NCBI RefSeq assembly: GCF_954871325.1
Contig: NC_088775.1
Span: 79,151,561-79,215,560 of the forward strand
DNA length: 64,000 nucleotides
Reading direction: 5' to 3'
DNA from: Gordionus sp. m RMFG-2023
Lineage: Eukaryota; Nematomorpha; Gordioida; Chordodea; Parachordodidae
Below the pieces are notes generated by a model. That model saw only the letters and a list, made by a program, of their open reading frames with translations, was not told the DNA's origin and made no database searches. Position numbers and translations under genes: made by a program. This document shows positions 39,001 through 50,059 of the stretch, piece by piece; position 1 is the stretch's first letter, and each line of letters begins with the position of its first letter.

Positions 39001-42000
39001 GGATACTGTTGTTGTAGGATGTTCTTTATAAATGTAGGGATATAGTACCAAATTAAAAATAAATATATTGTTAAAATGAAAGGTATACGTCTCATTATCA
39101 TGAGAATTAGGGGGGGGGGGGTATATTATCAGGAAGGGGGCTTCCGTCCCATTGGATTCTGTAAAGCGTTATATTGAAAGGTTTAAAACTATAACAATTA
39201 ATCTTTTTTAAATTAAGGCGATGAATGGTTTCATACTAGTATTAAATTGTCGTGGTGATATATTTTACGTGTCCGATATTGTCGAAAATTTTTTGGGATT
39301 TCATCAAGTAATATTATTATATAATATAATTTTTTCTGCTTTTCTATTTGTATTAAATTTAGTTATTTAAAATATACAAATTATAAATTAAATTAGTCAG
39401 ATATTCTTCATCAATCAATATACGAATTAATTCATTCTGAAGATAGGGAAGTCTTAAAAAAACATCTGAACGCCGCTCATCAGCTTAATATAAATCGATT
39501 TAAAGGTTAGTGTTTGGAAATAATAATCATTTAATAAATATCTCGTCGTTCGATTGTTAGAGCGCTCCATATGCGTTGTTGTCTATATTGAGATAACCGT
39601 ATAAATAGATATCTCGAACCACAACTAACCTTTATTCAATTACTACTCACTATATATTTTTTAAATAATCAATTAACTATAATGTGAGCCATAAAAAATA
39701 AAATAATAATAATATAAACAATTAATTTTATCCAAACAATTTATATTTAAAAATCATATTTTTAAACACAACACCTTTTTACCATCTAACCATGATATCT
39801 CTCTTATTCGAGAGGAATATCGCTTTTTCTGCGCTTCTGTCTCCACCATCGATGTCATGTCAATCAGATGTTCTGGGTCTTGTGAGGGTTCATTATGTTT
39901 TTTTGAGTTATGTTTTCTATAATAATCGGTTTTTAGTTAATTTATGCTCTACCGAATCTGCAGGTTTCGTTATCTCAGTTAGGTATCCAATAATCTGAAT
40001 TATTTTTTTAAAAATTTAGAATAAAAAGAGTAAGATTTACTAAAAATTAAGATGCATAGATTATTTTTAGCTGTTATTATTAAGCATTTTCTAAACGCCT
40101 TTGGCAAATAATAATGATTGAATAATTAAATAAAAAACACTAATATTAAAAAAAAGGTTTAATTTATGTATAAATAAGCAAAGTATAATTAGATATAACA
40201 CTGCCCAGAACTTAATATTCTTATCTAAATTTTGGTTTGTGCCATAACACCACATATGAATAAGCTAACCCAGTATTTTCAAAGATATCTATTAGAACAC
40301 TCCAATAATAAGGCGACAAAGCATGGATAAGACTCTTTTTAGAATATTTTTTAGGTTCAAATTTCCATTTTGGTTTTATGATCTTGACTCCCGTTGGTTC
40401 CTTAAGGCGGGATAGCCCTAAAAGGACACTCCCCACATATCTATATGTAAAATTGATATGGGAGTTAGGCTCACTCATATTATTTTATCGGGAGGGTTTA
40501 GTGGTAAATTGTAAATTGCACCTATTCTGAGGTCCTAATATTCTATATGAAGATATCGGTCTCATTTAGTCTTTTAATGATAGAATTATATTTTATGAAT
40601 TAAAAATTTGCACTCAACCATTAGAAGATTTTAATGAAAATTAACATTTTTTTAAAAAAAAATGGACAAATATTTCATAAATTTGTTTTAAAAAAACTAA
40701 CAAAAAATTTTAAATTATTAAATAAAGAAACAAAGGAAATTATTGAAGAAAATTTCGAAAGAATATTGTCAATCAGATTCCGTTGCTTACTGGATAATAC
40801 TTCAGGATTTGTGGTAAAAAATTGTTATTTTGATAAAACTCTTTTGTAACGTTTCTTGGGTATAAGAAACTTAAAGCGTTAAAAGCGTGAAACATTCTTG
40901 TACATTATAAGGCTGCCCTCAACGCTCGGATTATTTTAAAAATTTTTAGCCTAGGCTATTCAGTTTTTGTGCAATGACACCCTATTTTGGTTTGTATTTA
41001 AGTTTGTTATTTATATGCTTTTTCGGTATACATACAAATAAAACAAAGATGAGGTAAATCAAAATGGCTTCTTTATGAAAACCTGAACATTCTTTCTGCA
41101 GAAGGCATAAAAATAACACCGAATTTAGCTTTTAATTTATTTATGTTAAAATTTAAAATCCTCTTTTACAAATTTTAATAAAAATAGCAAAAATTGATAT
41201 AAGTGCCTAACTATTCGTTTCATCCAAAAAAAATATTGGCGCCTAAGTAAACAATTCCCCCCCCCCAGTTGAAAATGTCTGGCTACGGCCATGTATAGAC
41301 GTCTAAACTGACTGCTGTTTAGAAGCACTTCACGCGTTGACACGAACCTAAGATTCAGAAGTGAATCTCGAAATATTTAAACAATCAAAAATGTAAATAT
41401 ATATAATATTTATAATTATAAATAAGAATTAAATCAAAAAAAATAAATAAGAGACTTGATTTGAGGGGAAGATTGAGAAAATTGCATGGCATTAGACAAG
41501 GAACAACCGTGGATTCTTTAGAATCTACAAAGGAAGATTACTATGAGCCCGTTATAAATTTCCGAAATCTACGAAAAATGAAAGCGGCATATAACAATAA
41601 TTTAAACGACGCAAATGCCTCGAAGACAAACGCTCATAATAATTGTGTCTGGGGGTTGTTCACTTTGTGCACGCCTAGTAATGGCACAGAATACCAAATA
41701 GTCGATTCGATAATGTGCTCCAAAGATATAAACTTTAAAACGAAACATAAACTCGATTTAAAACTGATATCGATTGAACAAAGGTAATGTATTTTTTGGT
41801 AATTGAAATAAAATATCTATATATAATTCACCATAATTAATAGGGGCAAGAGCTTAATGGGGTTAAATGATATCGATTCTAATGGACTCAATTTTTACTC
41901 GTTAATTCATCCAGAAGATTTAAACTACGTTACATTGGCACATCAGGAATGTGAGTTTCTATTATTTTTATATAAAATAGTATATAGGGGATAGTTTCAG

Positions 42001-45000
42001 CCCATAGTATATTGTCTGATAATTTAACCCGGTAATATTGGATGAACCTATTATTTTATTTAATATAAATTATATAGTCATGTTTATATTTATACAACTT
42101 ATATTAATAGCTTATGAATATATTTAAAACAATTATTATTTCTAGCAAAACAAAAATATGTTACACCATTCATATTTAACTCTTGTCAAAAAGTGACATC
42201 TTACATCATCTTTTTTTAGAAAATTGTATTTTGGCCAGCGTGCGTAAGATATCGCCTTATTCCCTTTTAAGAAATGGTATATGTGTTGCTTCTAGTTTTG
42301 CATTTATATTAAAATCTACCCCCCCCCCTCCATTTTTATCATAACAAAATAGATTGTTCTCTTATTGAATCTTTATTCCATAAGATTACATTTATTACCA
42401 GCTATTTAAATTTATTATTTTAATCTAATTTTATATTACGCCACTTAGGGATTTAAATGTTTACGTAAATTAATTATTTTTAAGGATTTCTTTTAGTTTT
42501 TTACAATTAAACCTATTTATACATTTTTATTTTTATGTTTTCTGTAAATATTGCAAATGTTGTTGTTTTTTAGGTTTACATAAATTCTTCTGCTAAAAAT
42601 AAATTTTTATAATATTATTATCTTTTATGATTTTTAATTTCTAAAAGGCCTCGTAAAAAATATTCAAATAATAAGATGCATTTCATACTTTTATTCGGAT
42701 GATTCGAATGATTCTTTGTACAAATACAAATAAAATAACTTATTACTCATATTCGTTGACCGAATAATGAATAATTAGATTGAATAAAAATTAAAAAATC
42801 AAATAAGCTTAGACAAGCGTGTATGCAGCGGGGGAGGGCGAACCCCCTCCCCCTCCTCAATTCCAAAAAATTCAGATACAGGCCATTTTTTTTTAGAAAT
42901 ATTACTCTTTTAAGATTATCATTTTACATTTTTGTTATCATTCCTACCTTTTATCACATATATATCAATCTAACATTCACAGCAGAAATAATTCGCTACT
43001 AATTTATTCTATGAAAAATTAATATTAAAATTCATAATTTATTTAAAGAACATTTTACCAGTATTGAGGAGAATCAAAATCCACGTCAGTCGAGGGCAAT
43101 TATTGCGCTTACTGAAATAACACAAAAGAATTATTTCAGAAGAAGACGGATTATTGGACACTATACTACAACCAAATTTTCTTTTTTTCATTAGAGTGTA
43201 CTAACAAATTATTTAATTAGATTATTTTATGTAATATATTTGAAAAAATGTCATCGATTTGATTGAGACTATGAAAATAGCCTAAAGCAATATATCGGAA
43301 TTTAAGAAAATTAGGACAAATGCAGATGCCGAATTCATAAATTATAATTAATTGTTGATTCAATAACATATGAAATGTTTGTCTACGTGAATTCGCAACA
43401 ACGCAAACCCATCCTTCCAATATTTATATAGGGTGAGTCTGAAGAATATTATAAAATAAACATATTTATCCCCCTCTTCAATATTGCTCTGATAGGTTCT
43501 TGATTTATCAGGAAGCACTTAACTCTGCACATATTATAACCATAGAATCCATCCGAATCTATTTTAAATTTTGATAAAAAAAATTAAAAAATATTTGACT
43601 AATTTTTAAAGGTTAACTATGATTGATAATAATCCAAAAAATGTTATAGACGGCTTACATAATTTTAAATATTTTAGACTATTTTCCTAATAAATTTAAA
43701 TTATTATATATTTTGGACTCTGCTCATTAGTTTAGTACTTATGCCAAAGAAAGAGCAATTTCTTCTTTAACAAGAAAAAAAAGATTTCTAAGTGAGAAAT
43801 ACTACCTCTGGAAACAGATTGAGTGAGTTAGCACTCCTTAATAAATATGGAGTCAAGCATTGATGAAATTAATGAAAAATGAGCTCGATTCCAAAGAAGA
43901 TTAAATTTTGCATTATAAATTAATAATATGCTTCTTAATTAGACTTTTTCCTATTTTTTAATACACTATATTTTTTCCGTGAATACTTTGTAAGTTTATA
44001 TACATGCAACAATGCTTAGGAATATTTTTGTAGATTAATCTGAATTTCCAACATCTAATCTTTTTAAATATATATCTCAATTTTTAAATACTAAAAAAAA
44101 TTCTAATTTTTGCAAAGTTCTTTTTCAAGACATATATTTTAATAGTTATACTTCGATTATATTACATTCAATATTTTATCATTTATTTATATTTGAGCAT
44201 AAGAAATTGCCAATATTTTATAGTCACTAATCCAAATTAATTTCTGAAATTTAAGATGTTCTTGAACTCCTGAGTTTTTTAATTACCCTCCCCCCCTCCC
44301 TCCCTTCTATAGTAAATTTCTGCATTCGCGCCTGAGCTTAGATATTGTTTGCAAACGAAGAAAGTTGAAAAATTATATCAGTTCCTATCTTTGAATTTTT
44401 AGGCGGGGGGGGGGGGGGGAGGATTCTGGTTTCGTGGCAGTTTTAAGAGAATTTTGATTCTTAGATTCAAACAAGCTCTAGAAAATAATTAATAATTTTT
44501 ACATATTTTATCTTCAACTTTAGGAAGTTCTAAAAAATTAAAATTTCGTGGAATAAAAGTTAGACGATATAATAATTAATTTTTTTGCTTAACCTTCTAA
44601 TTAATCGTGGTGAAGAATACAAAAATACAGTGTAATTTGTACAATTCTCTGTGAATTCGCGCTAACTATATTTGAAGGGTTTTGCAAACTTTTTTTTTAA
44701 AGTGGTTTCCTAGGCATGTTTCGAACAATTTTTTATTTATTTCTAAACAAAGGATGATAATTAGTCCAACTACCAAGTTTTTAAAAATTATTATTCGATA
44801 AATATCCTTTGTTTGGAAAGAAATTTATAAAAAATTGCTGGAAACGTGCCTAGGAAAATGCTTTGTAAAAAACGTTGTTTAAAAATGACAAAAAATACAT
44901 CTTATTATTTAAATATATCTCGTTGAAAATTCGCGCTAACTGTGAATGCAGAGTAGTTGGGAATTTTCAATTTAAAAAAAAAGATAGGTATACAATTAAA

Positions 45001-46463
45001 TATAGAAAATATTTTTTTAAATAAACATTGTTTTAATATAATAATTTCTTTAAAAATAACGTAATATTATTCTATTAATGTATTTATTCCCCCCCCCCAC
45101 CCTTTACTAAATTAGCCATTTATATTTTTTTAACCGAAGTATTAAACTGGCTAAGTATAATTATAATACAATTTAATGCTTAGTTAATATAATTTATTTT
45201 CTATTTTAAAATAATTTTAATCATTTTTAATTATATTTAATTATTCAAATAATAAAGTATTGAAATCGGGAAATGCCAGTTTAAATGCGTACAGGATATC
45301 ATCTGTGTTGGGAAATAATTGGCAATGGATACAAACAAGTTTCCGAATCATTTACAAGAACGGAACATCGGATTATGTACTATGTTCCCACAAGCCATTA
45401 TTGTAAAATATTTAATGTATAATTTCATGATATAAAAGTTTTTTCCCTATTAAGAGAAGAGGAAGGAAGGGATTTGTACGGAAAACGCAAAATGGAATTT
45501 CCTTTAACTTTATTCTATCCCGTGAATGATGATATTCGGAAAAACAAAAGAATGCATTCCTCGTCTTCCTTAGAAAAAACGAGTCACAAAGATTCAGTAT
45601 ATATTTTAAGGAATGATAAAATGCGCAGGGAAAAAGATAAATCCCAAAATACATTATTCCATAAATCAAAACAACTTTATCACAAAAAAGAAAAAATTGA
45701 TAAAAATAATAGCATTCATAACAACGGCAGAGAAGATAAGAAAAAAGTATTCTTTCAGAACGATGTATTTAAATACGATTCATTGCTAAAACATCATGAG
45801 ACAAAGCATAATAACATTAATAGTTATAATAGTAGTAGTAACTTCTCCCTTCTTAATACGAATAACACAGAATTTAAGATAAAAAAAGCTGAATTCTTTG
45901 AAAATGACTCTATACAAATAATCAAAAAGGGAAGAGGACGTCCTCCTGGTACCAAAAAAATTAAATTGAACGATGGTTCCAGTGCGCCGACAAATAATTC
46001 AAGCGCGTTGTTAGCACAATCATCAAAAAATATATCGTGCGATATATACAATACGGATATCAATTCATATAATCAATATCGAATATTAGAAACTCAACAT
46101 GAGAATCATATATATTATCCCTTCGATCCAGTTTACCACAATCCCAGTTCGATATTCAACGAGTTCAATTTCAATAACAACTATCTTTTTAATCCGTATC
46201 CTACGCATCACAATCACCCATACCCCTTAGAATATGATCTGCATAATTATAATATTAATATGGCAAATAATAGTTTTATGTTTGAAAATCCGGTACAAAT
46301 ACCATCAAGTTCATATTTTAAAAATTCCACCTTTTTGCCACAATATATGGAGAGTCAAGAAATACTAAACTTATCACAAAAGGGCTCAATGCAATCAAAT
46401 TATTTATGTCTTTATAAGAATTTAAAAAATCAAATTAGTGATAAAATCTCCACGTCTATTTAA
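36064..46463 (+). CDS. AHR: Aryl hydrocarbon receptor (AhR/Spineless family), nine exons
   Basis: A ligand-type bHLH-PAS transcription factor that, by family knowledge, dimerises with ARNT and binds XRE-like DNA. Exons: 36064-36428, 38143-38359, 39218-39307, 39397-39505, 40728-40813, 41452-41783, 41844-41950, 45258-45402 and 45455-46463. All junctions are GT..AG and phase-compatible, giving about 819 residues. The bHLH (residues 28-80) has [17 protein letters not shown] and [17 protein letters not shown], diagnostic of AhR. PAS-A (about 195-290) has [38 protein letters not shown] and [16 protein letters not shown] (about 380-484) has [34 protein letters not shown] and [10 protein letters not shown]. 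The tail (485-819) is Asn/Ser/His-rich with an AT-hook-like [10 protein letters not shown]. The ATG follows an in-frame stop (AAATAAATG) just after a possible acceptor (CTCGCAG). Other AhRs carry an upstream basic segment, so a further 5' exon could instead splice to ACAATAG within exon 1. The exon 1/2 junction is the least certain. Confidence 0.93.
37670..37965. mobile_element. hAT-derived GGCCCGG-type repeat in AhR intron 1
   Basis: GC-rich pieces GTCCAGGCCTGG, TTCGGGTCGGATAAC, GCGCCGGGCTGG, GGGGCCGGGCCTGG and GGGGTCGGCGCC stand in AT-rich filler. The pattern matches the ends of the hAT at 54.2 kb and the element at 3.2 kb. Boundaries and target duplication were not resolved. Confidence 0.45.
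38690..38925. mobile_element. hAT-derived GGCCCGG-type repeat in AhR intron 2
   Basis: A series of CAGGCCCAGG, CGGGCCGAGCCG, ACCCGGGCAGGGCC, CCGGGCCGGG, CCAGGCCGAGCCG and GGCTGGGCCG, each separated by T- or A-rich filler. It resembles subterminal repeats of a hAT element. An open frame running through it is not a gene. Confidence 0.45.
41110..41310. mobile_element. Copy of the 25.5-kb hAT-like terminus in AhR intron 5
   Basis: It shares AATTTATTTATGTTAAAATT, AAGTGCCTAACTATTCG, AAATATTGGCGC and GAAAATGTCTGGCTACGGCC with the segment at 25430-25640. It is interrupted by a short C run. The minus-strand open frame here is a shadow of the repeat. Confidence 0.5.
42814..44334 (+). mobile_element. 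Decayed hAT transposon in AhR intron 7, with 8-bp target duplication
   Basis: The left end is CAAGCGTGTATGCAG and the right end is CTGCATTCGCGCCTG, inverted repeats of each other. Both are flanked by AGCTTAGA (42806-42813 and 44335-44342), a perfect 8-bp target duplication typical of hAT. Inside are degraded ZMYM/DUF4371-type transposase traces: [12 protein letters not shown] with [14 protein letters not shown] at about 43250-43350, and a dimerisation-domain relic [29 protein letters not shown] and DSKEDxxFAL at about 43750-43920. The element is 1,521 bp, well below autonomous length, with multiple stops, so it is an internally deleted dead copy. A relative lies at 21756. Confidence 0.8.
44645..44950. 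repeat. Foldback inverted repeat in AhR intron 7
   Basis: The left arm (about 44675-44756) contains TTTCCTAGGCATGTTTCGA, ACAATTTTTTATTTATTTC and CTAAACAAAGGAT. The right arm (about 44806-44885) contains ATCCTTTGTTTGGAAAG, AAATTTATAAAAAATTG and GAAACGTGCCTAGGAAA. The arms are about 80 nt with a spacer of about 50 nt. The direct repeat ATTCGCGCTAACT lies outside both arms (44652 and 44931). It is probably a MITE. Transcribed within the AhR intron it could form a long hairpin. Confidence 0.6.
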
Positions 46464-47210
46464 TTATTCATTATAATTTCAATCCTATATAAATTTCGAA
46501 TTTTGATATGAAGAAATATTAATATAAAATGACTCTATATGCAACAAAATTGTTAAAATAACATTTTTTAGTTTGGTGAATGATTGGTTAAGTATCTGTA
46601 AAGTTCAGTGTGCATTGAGGTAAGCAGTCCGCCCTGTCCAAATCGATAATTTAAAAAAAGTGAGTTAAAAATAAGCTATAAGTATTATTTTAAAAAAACT
46701 GAATTCCTAATAGTTGTGCGCAAGTCCCAGGATTTTAGAAGGAATTGCCTCCAAAAATATGACCTAAAACGTGTTTAAAGTAGAAAAAAATGAACGACAT
46801 ATTCTAAGTTGGTGTAAAGATAATCAACGGTACTTACAATCATGGGAGCATCCCAATTCTGCTTGGTAGAAGTGGGAAGAGGAGTGTCAGGTGTGTTTGT
46901 GTTTCGCTCGGCAGGAGATCGTCTTATCTAGTAAATAGCCTGTTGAAAAAGAATCAGAGGAAAGGTACTCGCAAGCATAGAAGAGATAAATCGCTAATTG
47001 TTAAAGCGATTGGAGATGGAATTCATATTCTTCCATTGAAAGTGGTTTGAGCTATGAGAGGTCATTAAAACCAAGATTGGCAATTTTTTTTATTTCTTTT
47101 ATATTTAGGCCTTAAGTTTTGAATTTTTTAGTAAATTTAAAGATAGCAGTGTATCTTAAGGCATAAAAAATTTTGACAATATTGAAAAAGTTTTTTATTA
47201 GGAATACCTT
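46464..47210. other. AhR downstream region
   Basis: AT-rich 3' flank of the AhR gene. No clear poly(A) cluster was picked out. A moderately GC-rich stretch at about 46800-47050 has no recognisable coding frame and may be a decayed transposon. Confidence 0.35.
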
Positions 47211-47227
47211 ATGAGCAGGAAGTAATA

Positions 47228-47391
47228 AACTTTATGCAAGCCTAAAGATTTCTCTCATAGCTGGCAGAAATGCTTGGACATCTAATGGCAAAATCTCGAT
47301 GCTTACATATTATTATTTTAACTACTAGAATCTTAATCGGGCCGTTTTGAAAAATCGACCTAAATCGGGCTTTTTTAACAATATTAGCTCG
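47228..47391. mobile_element. GTTGTTAAAAA palindromic MITE, partial copy
   Basis: It carries the family body TATGCAAGCCTAAAGATTT, ATAGCTGGCAGAAATGCTTG and AAAATCTCGATGC, then the right terminal segment ATCTTAATCGGGCCGTTTTG with AAAATCGACC and ending GGGCTTTTTTAACAA. The left inverted end is missing, so this is a truncated copy. Confidence 0.6.
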
Positions 47392-47780
47392 AAGAGAATA
47401 TAGGAGTTCCTCGACTAGTTACTGATTTTTAAAAATATTGTAGGATCGCTCCCGCGCCACCGATAGGGAGATTTCATCTTATTTTATTCTTGACTATAAT
47501 TATTTTCAACGCCCAGGGTATAATTCGGTTTTGTTTGTATTTAACCGCAGACCAATAGACTCCTACATTTTTTATTATTCTGCAAACCTTAGCAATCGCC
47601 AAAGGTGAAACACATTATACCGTTATCAATGTACCAAATATGAAGATCGAGTTTGCAGTTACTTTAAATTCAGTTATATAATTAAGACCTAAACAAAATA
47701 AAAATGAACCTTTGATTGTCTTTAGCAAAAGATAGTTTGGTCCCCAAATTGAAGAAGGGAAGGATCTTGGTAATAACAAA

Positions 47781-48092
47781 TTATGCAGTTAACAGTTTGG
47801 ATAATGCTTGATGATGTATTATGGATTTTCCTGAACACCAATGAGTCCGCAAAGTCTGGTTCACTATTGGCTTTAGAATGATTTGTGTGAATATCTTATA
47901 AACCACCGAATTTATTGAGATCCCCCTCCAGTCTTCAAGATATTTGGGGTCTTTATTTTTTGTGAAGTTAATTAGGATGCCCGCTAGCCAATCTAATAAA
48001 CATATCCCTTCTTGCCATAATAGGGGAAAAAATCTCCCCATACAACAATGGATCGGTGTTTGGAAACTCACTATGTATAACATCCTGGCCAT
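47781..48092 (-). mobile_element. LINE reverse-transcriptase fragment
   Basis: The minus-strand translation contains EDWRGISINSVVYKIFTQII, matching the W/YRGIS-L-x-x-x-x-KIF-T motif of LINE reverse transcriptases, preceded by INFTKNKDPKYL in the position of the usual fingers motif. About 100 codons remain open but nothing else of the element is recognisable. It is a 5'- and 3'-truncated relic, clearly different from the LINE at 13-16 kb. Confidence 0.7.
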
Positions 48093-48376
48093 AAGCCTTG
48101 TAATTTTTTAATTATATTTATTATCTCACGAACAGTCTAACACTGTTAACACTCCGTGTAGTGGAGTAAATGAATGTATGAAGGGGATGGAGCCTCAATG
48201 CTTGATATTTGTGTCGGTTTATAAGGCCAAAATCTAAAAGTAGAAGGTAGTTGATAGGGTTTGAAAGGATAATAAGACACAAGAGTAGAGCGATAAGATG
48301 ACGGTAGTGTAGTCAGTCGACACGTCATTTAGATAAGAGATATTATACGAATATCTTCTCACTTTATTTTTCACAA

Positions 48377-48616
48377 GTGCGTTGCGAAAGAACTTTCAGC
48401 AAATTAAAAATAGACTGCGAGCATATATTGGACAGGATTATCTATAAGTTTCTAATGATGTCAGTAGAAAGAAAATTATTTAAAGTAATCGAATTAAGTG
48501 GATTCCCTAAAGACAACTTTGGAGGAAATTCAACCTTAGGCACAACTTTTGTAAATTACTTTCTTTCCAATTGTACAAATGCATGTAAAAAGAAAACGTT
48601 TAATAGATTCTTATAA
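48377..48616 (+). pseudogene. hAT transposase C-terminal (dimerisation domain) fragment
   Basis: The translation CERTFSKLKIDCEHILDRII, followed by MMSVERKLFKVIEL, matches the C-terminal dimerisation domain of ZMYM-type hAT transposases (S/CERSFSKLK-L-I-K..., MSQ-ERL-x-x-LA). It has a short C-terminal extension. No upstream transposase is joined to it, so it is a broken plain DNA-transposon remnant. Confidence 0.6.
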
Positions 48617-50059
48617 CATTAATTTTATATTATTTATAAATTTTAATCTATGACTGATATGTGAAATAAGACATACATACAGTGATAAATTATAATTCTG
48701 CTTTTCCTATTTTGGAAATGCACGATTATATGTTAGACTACTAAACGCAAGTACATAAAAATAAATCAGAAATAAATTTTAAATACGATTACCATTCATA
48801 ATTTTAGATTAAGCAATATAAAAAGATTATACTCGTTTTGTCTCACTCTTTTACTCCATTTTCAAGGTCAAACCTTGTTCGGTAGATGTAAGTCTATCTA
48901 GTCCTGTTCAACGATATATTATTATTGGATCAAGCACACAATTGCATTAAGAATGATATACTTATTTTACTTCCATTGAAAATATTATATTTTTTATTTC
49001 GTTTTTTATTTTAATATTTTAGTAATATTTCTTATCATTAGTATGTACTGATGGGTATTATTAAAAAAATTAAATGCAGCCTATCATCTAAAAAAAATTT
49101 TTTTTTATAATCCATTAAAAACTTTAATTAAAGGATCTTGGCTGCCACCTTACTTTGATTTTCTGTATCATATAATTTAAAAAATACAAATAGCATGAAC
49201 AAAAATAATGATAAATTTCAACATCAATATACAAGATTATTTATATTACCAATGTGTGCTAAAGATCTTAATAAAATCTATTACTTGCCCTCCCCCCTCC
49301 AATAAGTTCTCCTTAAAAAAATTAGTCATTATTTCCTTTTTAAATTTTTTCTTCGATGAGTAAATAAGTGAAAAAAATTTCGAGTTCACTTTATTAATCA
49401 TGAATAAAAATATCATATTGCGTGAAAATTTTCATCATGAATTTGAAGTATGATAATTAGCATTTAATAAAATATTTATCTTCCCTTAGCAAAAAGACTT
49501 GTTTTCGTAAATATTATCTTAAACTGACAAATATAATTCCTTCTACTCTCCCCCGATTTCCCTTAAAAATGAGTAAAATATGTCAAAGCAATATTTTCAA
49601 AAAAAAATGATATAAAAAAAAGTTAATAATTTCTTTAAGATAATGGTTATAATAAATTTTGAGAAAAAAATTATATAATATAACCAAAGGTCTTTCAAAG
49701 AAGGGACCTAAAACTATCATATAAAATTGATGGCAAAAAAGCCCCACAAAAGTCCCACCCTTACTTAAATTCTGGAATATGCCTATGAAGTGAGCATTTA
49801 TAAAATCGTTCCGGTAGTGGAACTGTCATGTCTTAATCGGGATGCTGAGACTCTTTAGTCAAAATGTATTCATCTAATATGAAAAATGGCAGTATTGTAG
49901 TCATTCCAATCCAAACCACATCAAGGAGAAAGAAATAGGGAAATTCAAATTTCTTGTTTCTTTATTTTGAGACAGAAAATTAAAATGGATATTACAATAT
50001 GGATAAACGTTTTTATAAAAATGTAATAATGCGACCTTAATATCTATAATGTAATAAAA
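48617..50059. other. Intergenic AT-rich DNA between the hAT relic and PSMA3
   Basis: No gene or recognisable repeat beyond short C-rich patches (about 49289-49298 and 49548-49556). It is the 3' flank of the minus-strand PSMA3 gene. Confidence 0.4.

Noticed and set aside
39792-39998. 68-codon plus-strand open frame in AhR intron 4
   Set aside because: Not needed by the AhR phases (39505 joins 40728 directly) and has no domain features.
40221-40478. 85-codon minus-strand open frame inside AhR intron 4
   Set aside because: No recognisable domain, no splice support and opposite to a strongly supported gene. Its amino-acid pattern gives no match I can name.
45412-46063. Minus-strand open frames at 45412-45669 and 45824-46063
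   Set aside because: They are antisense shadows of the AhR PAS-B and C-terminal exons.
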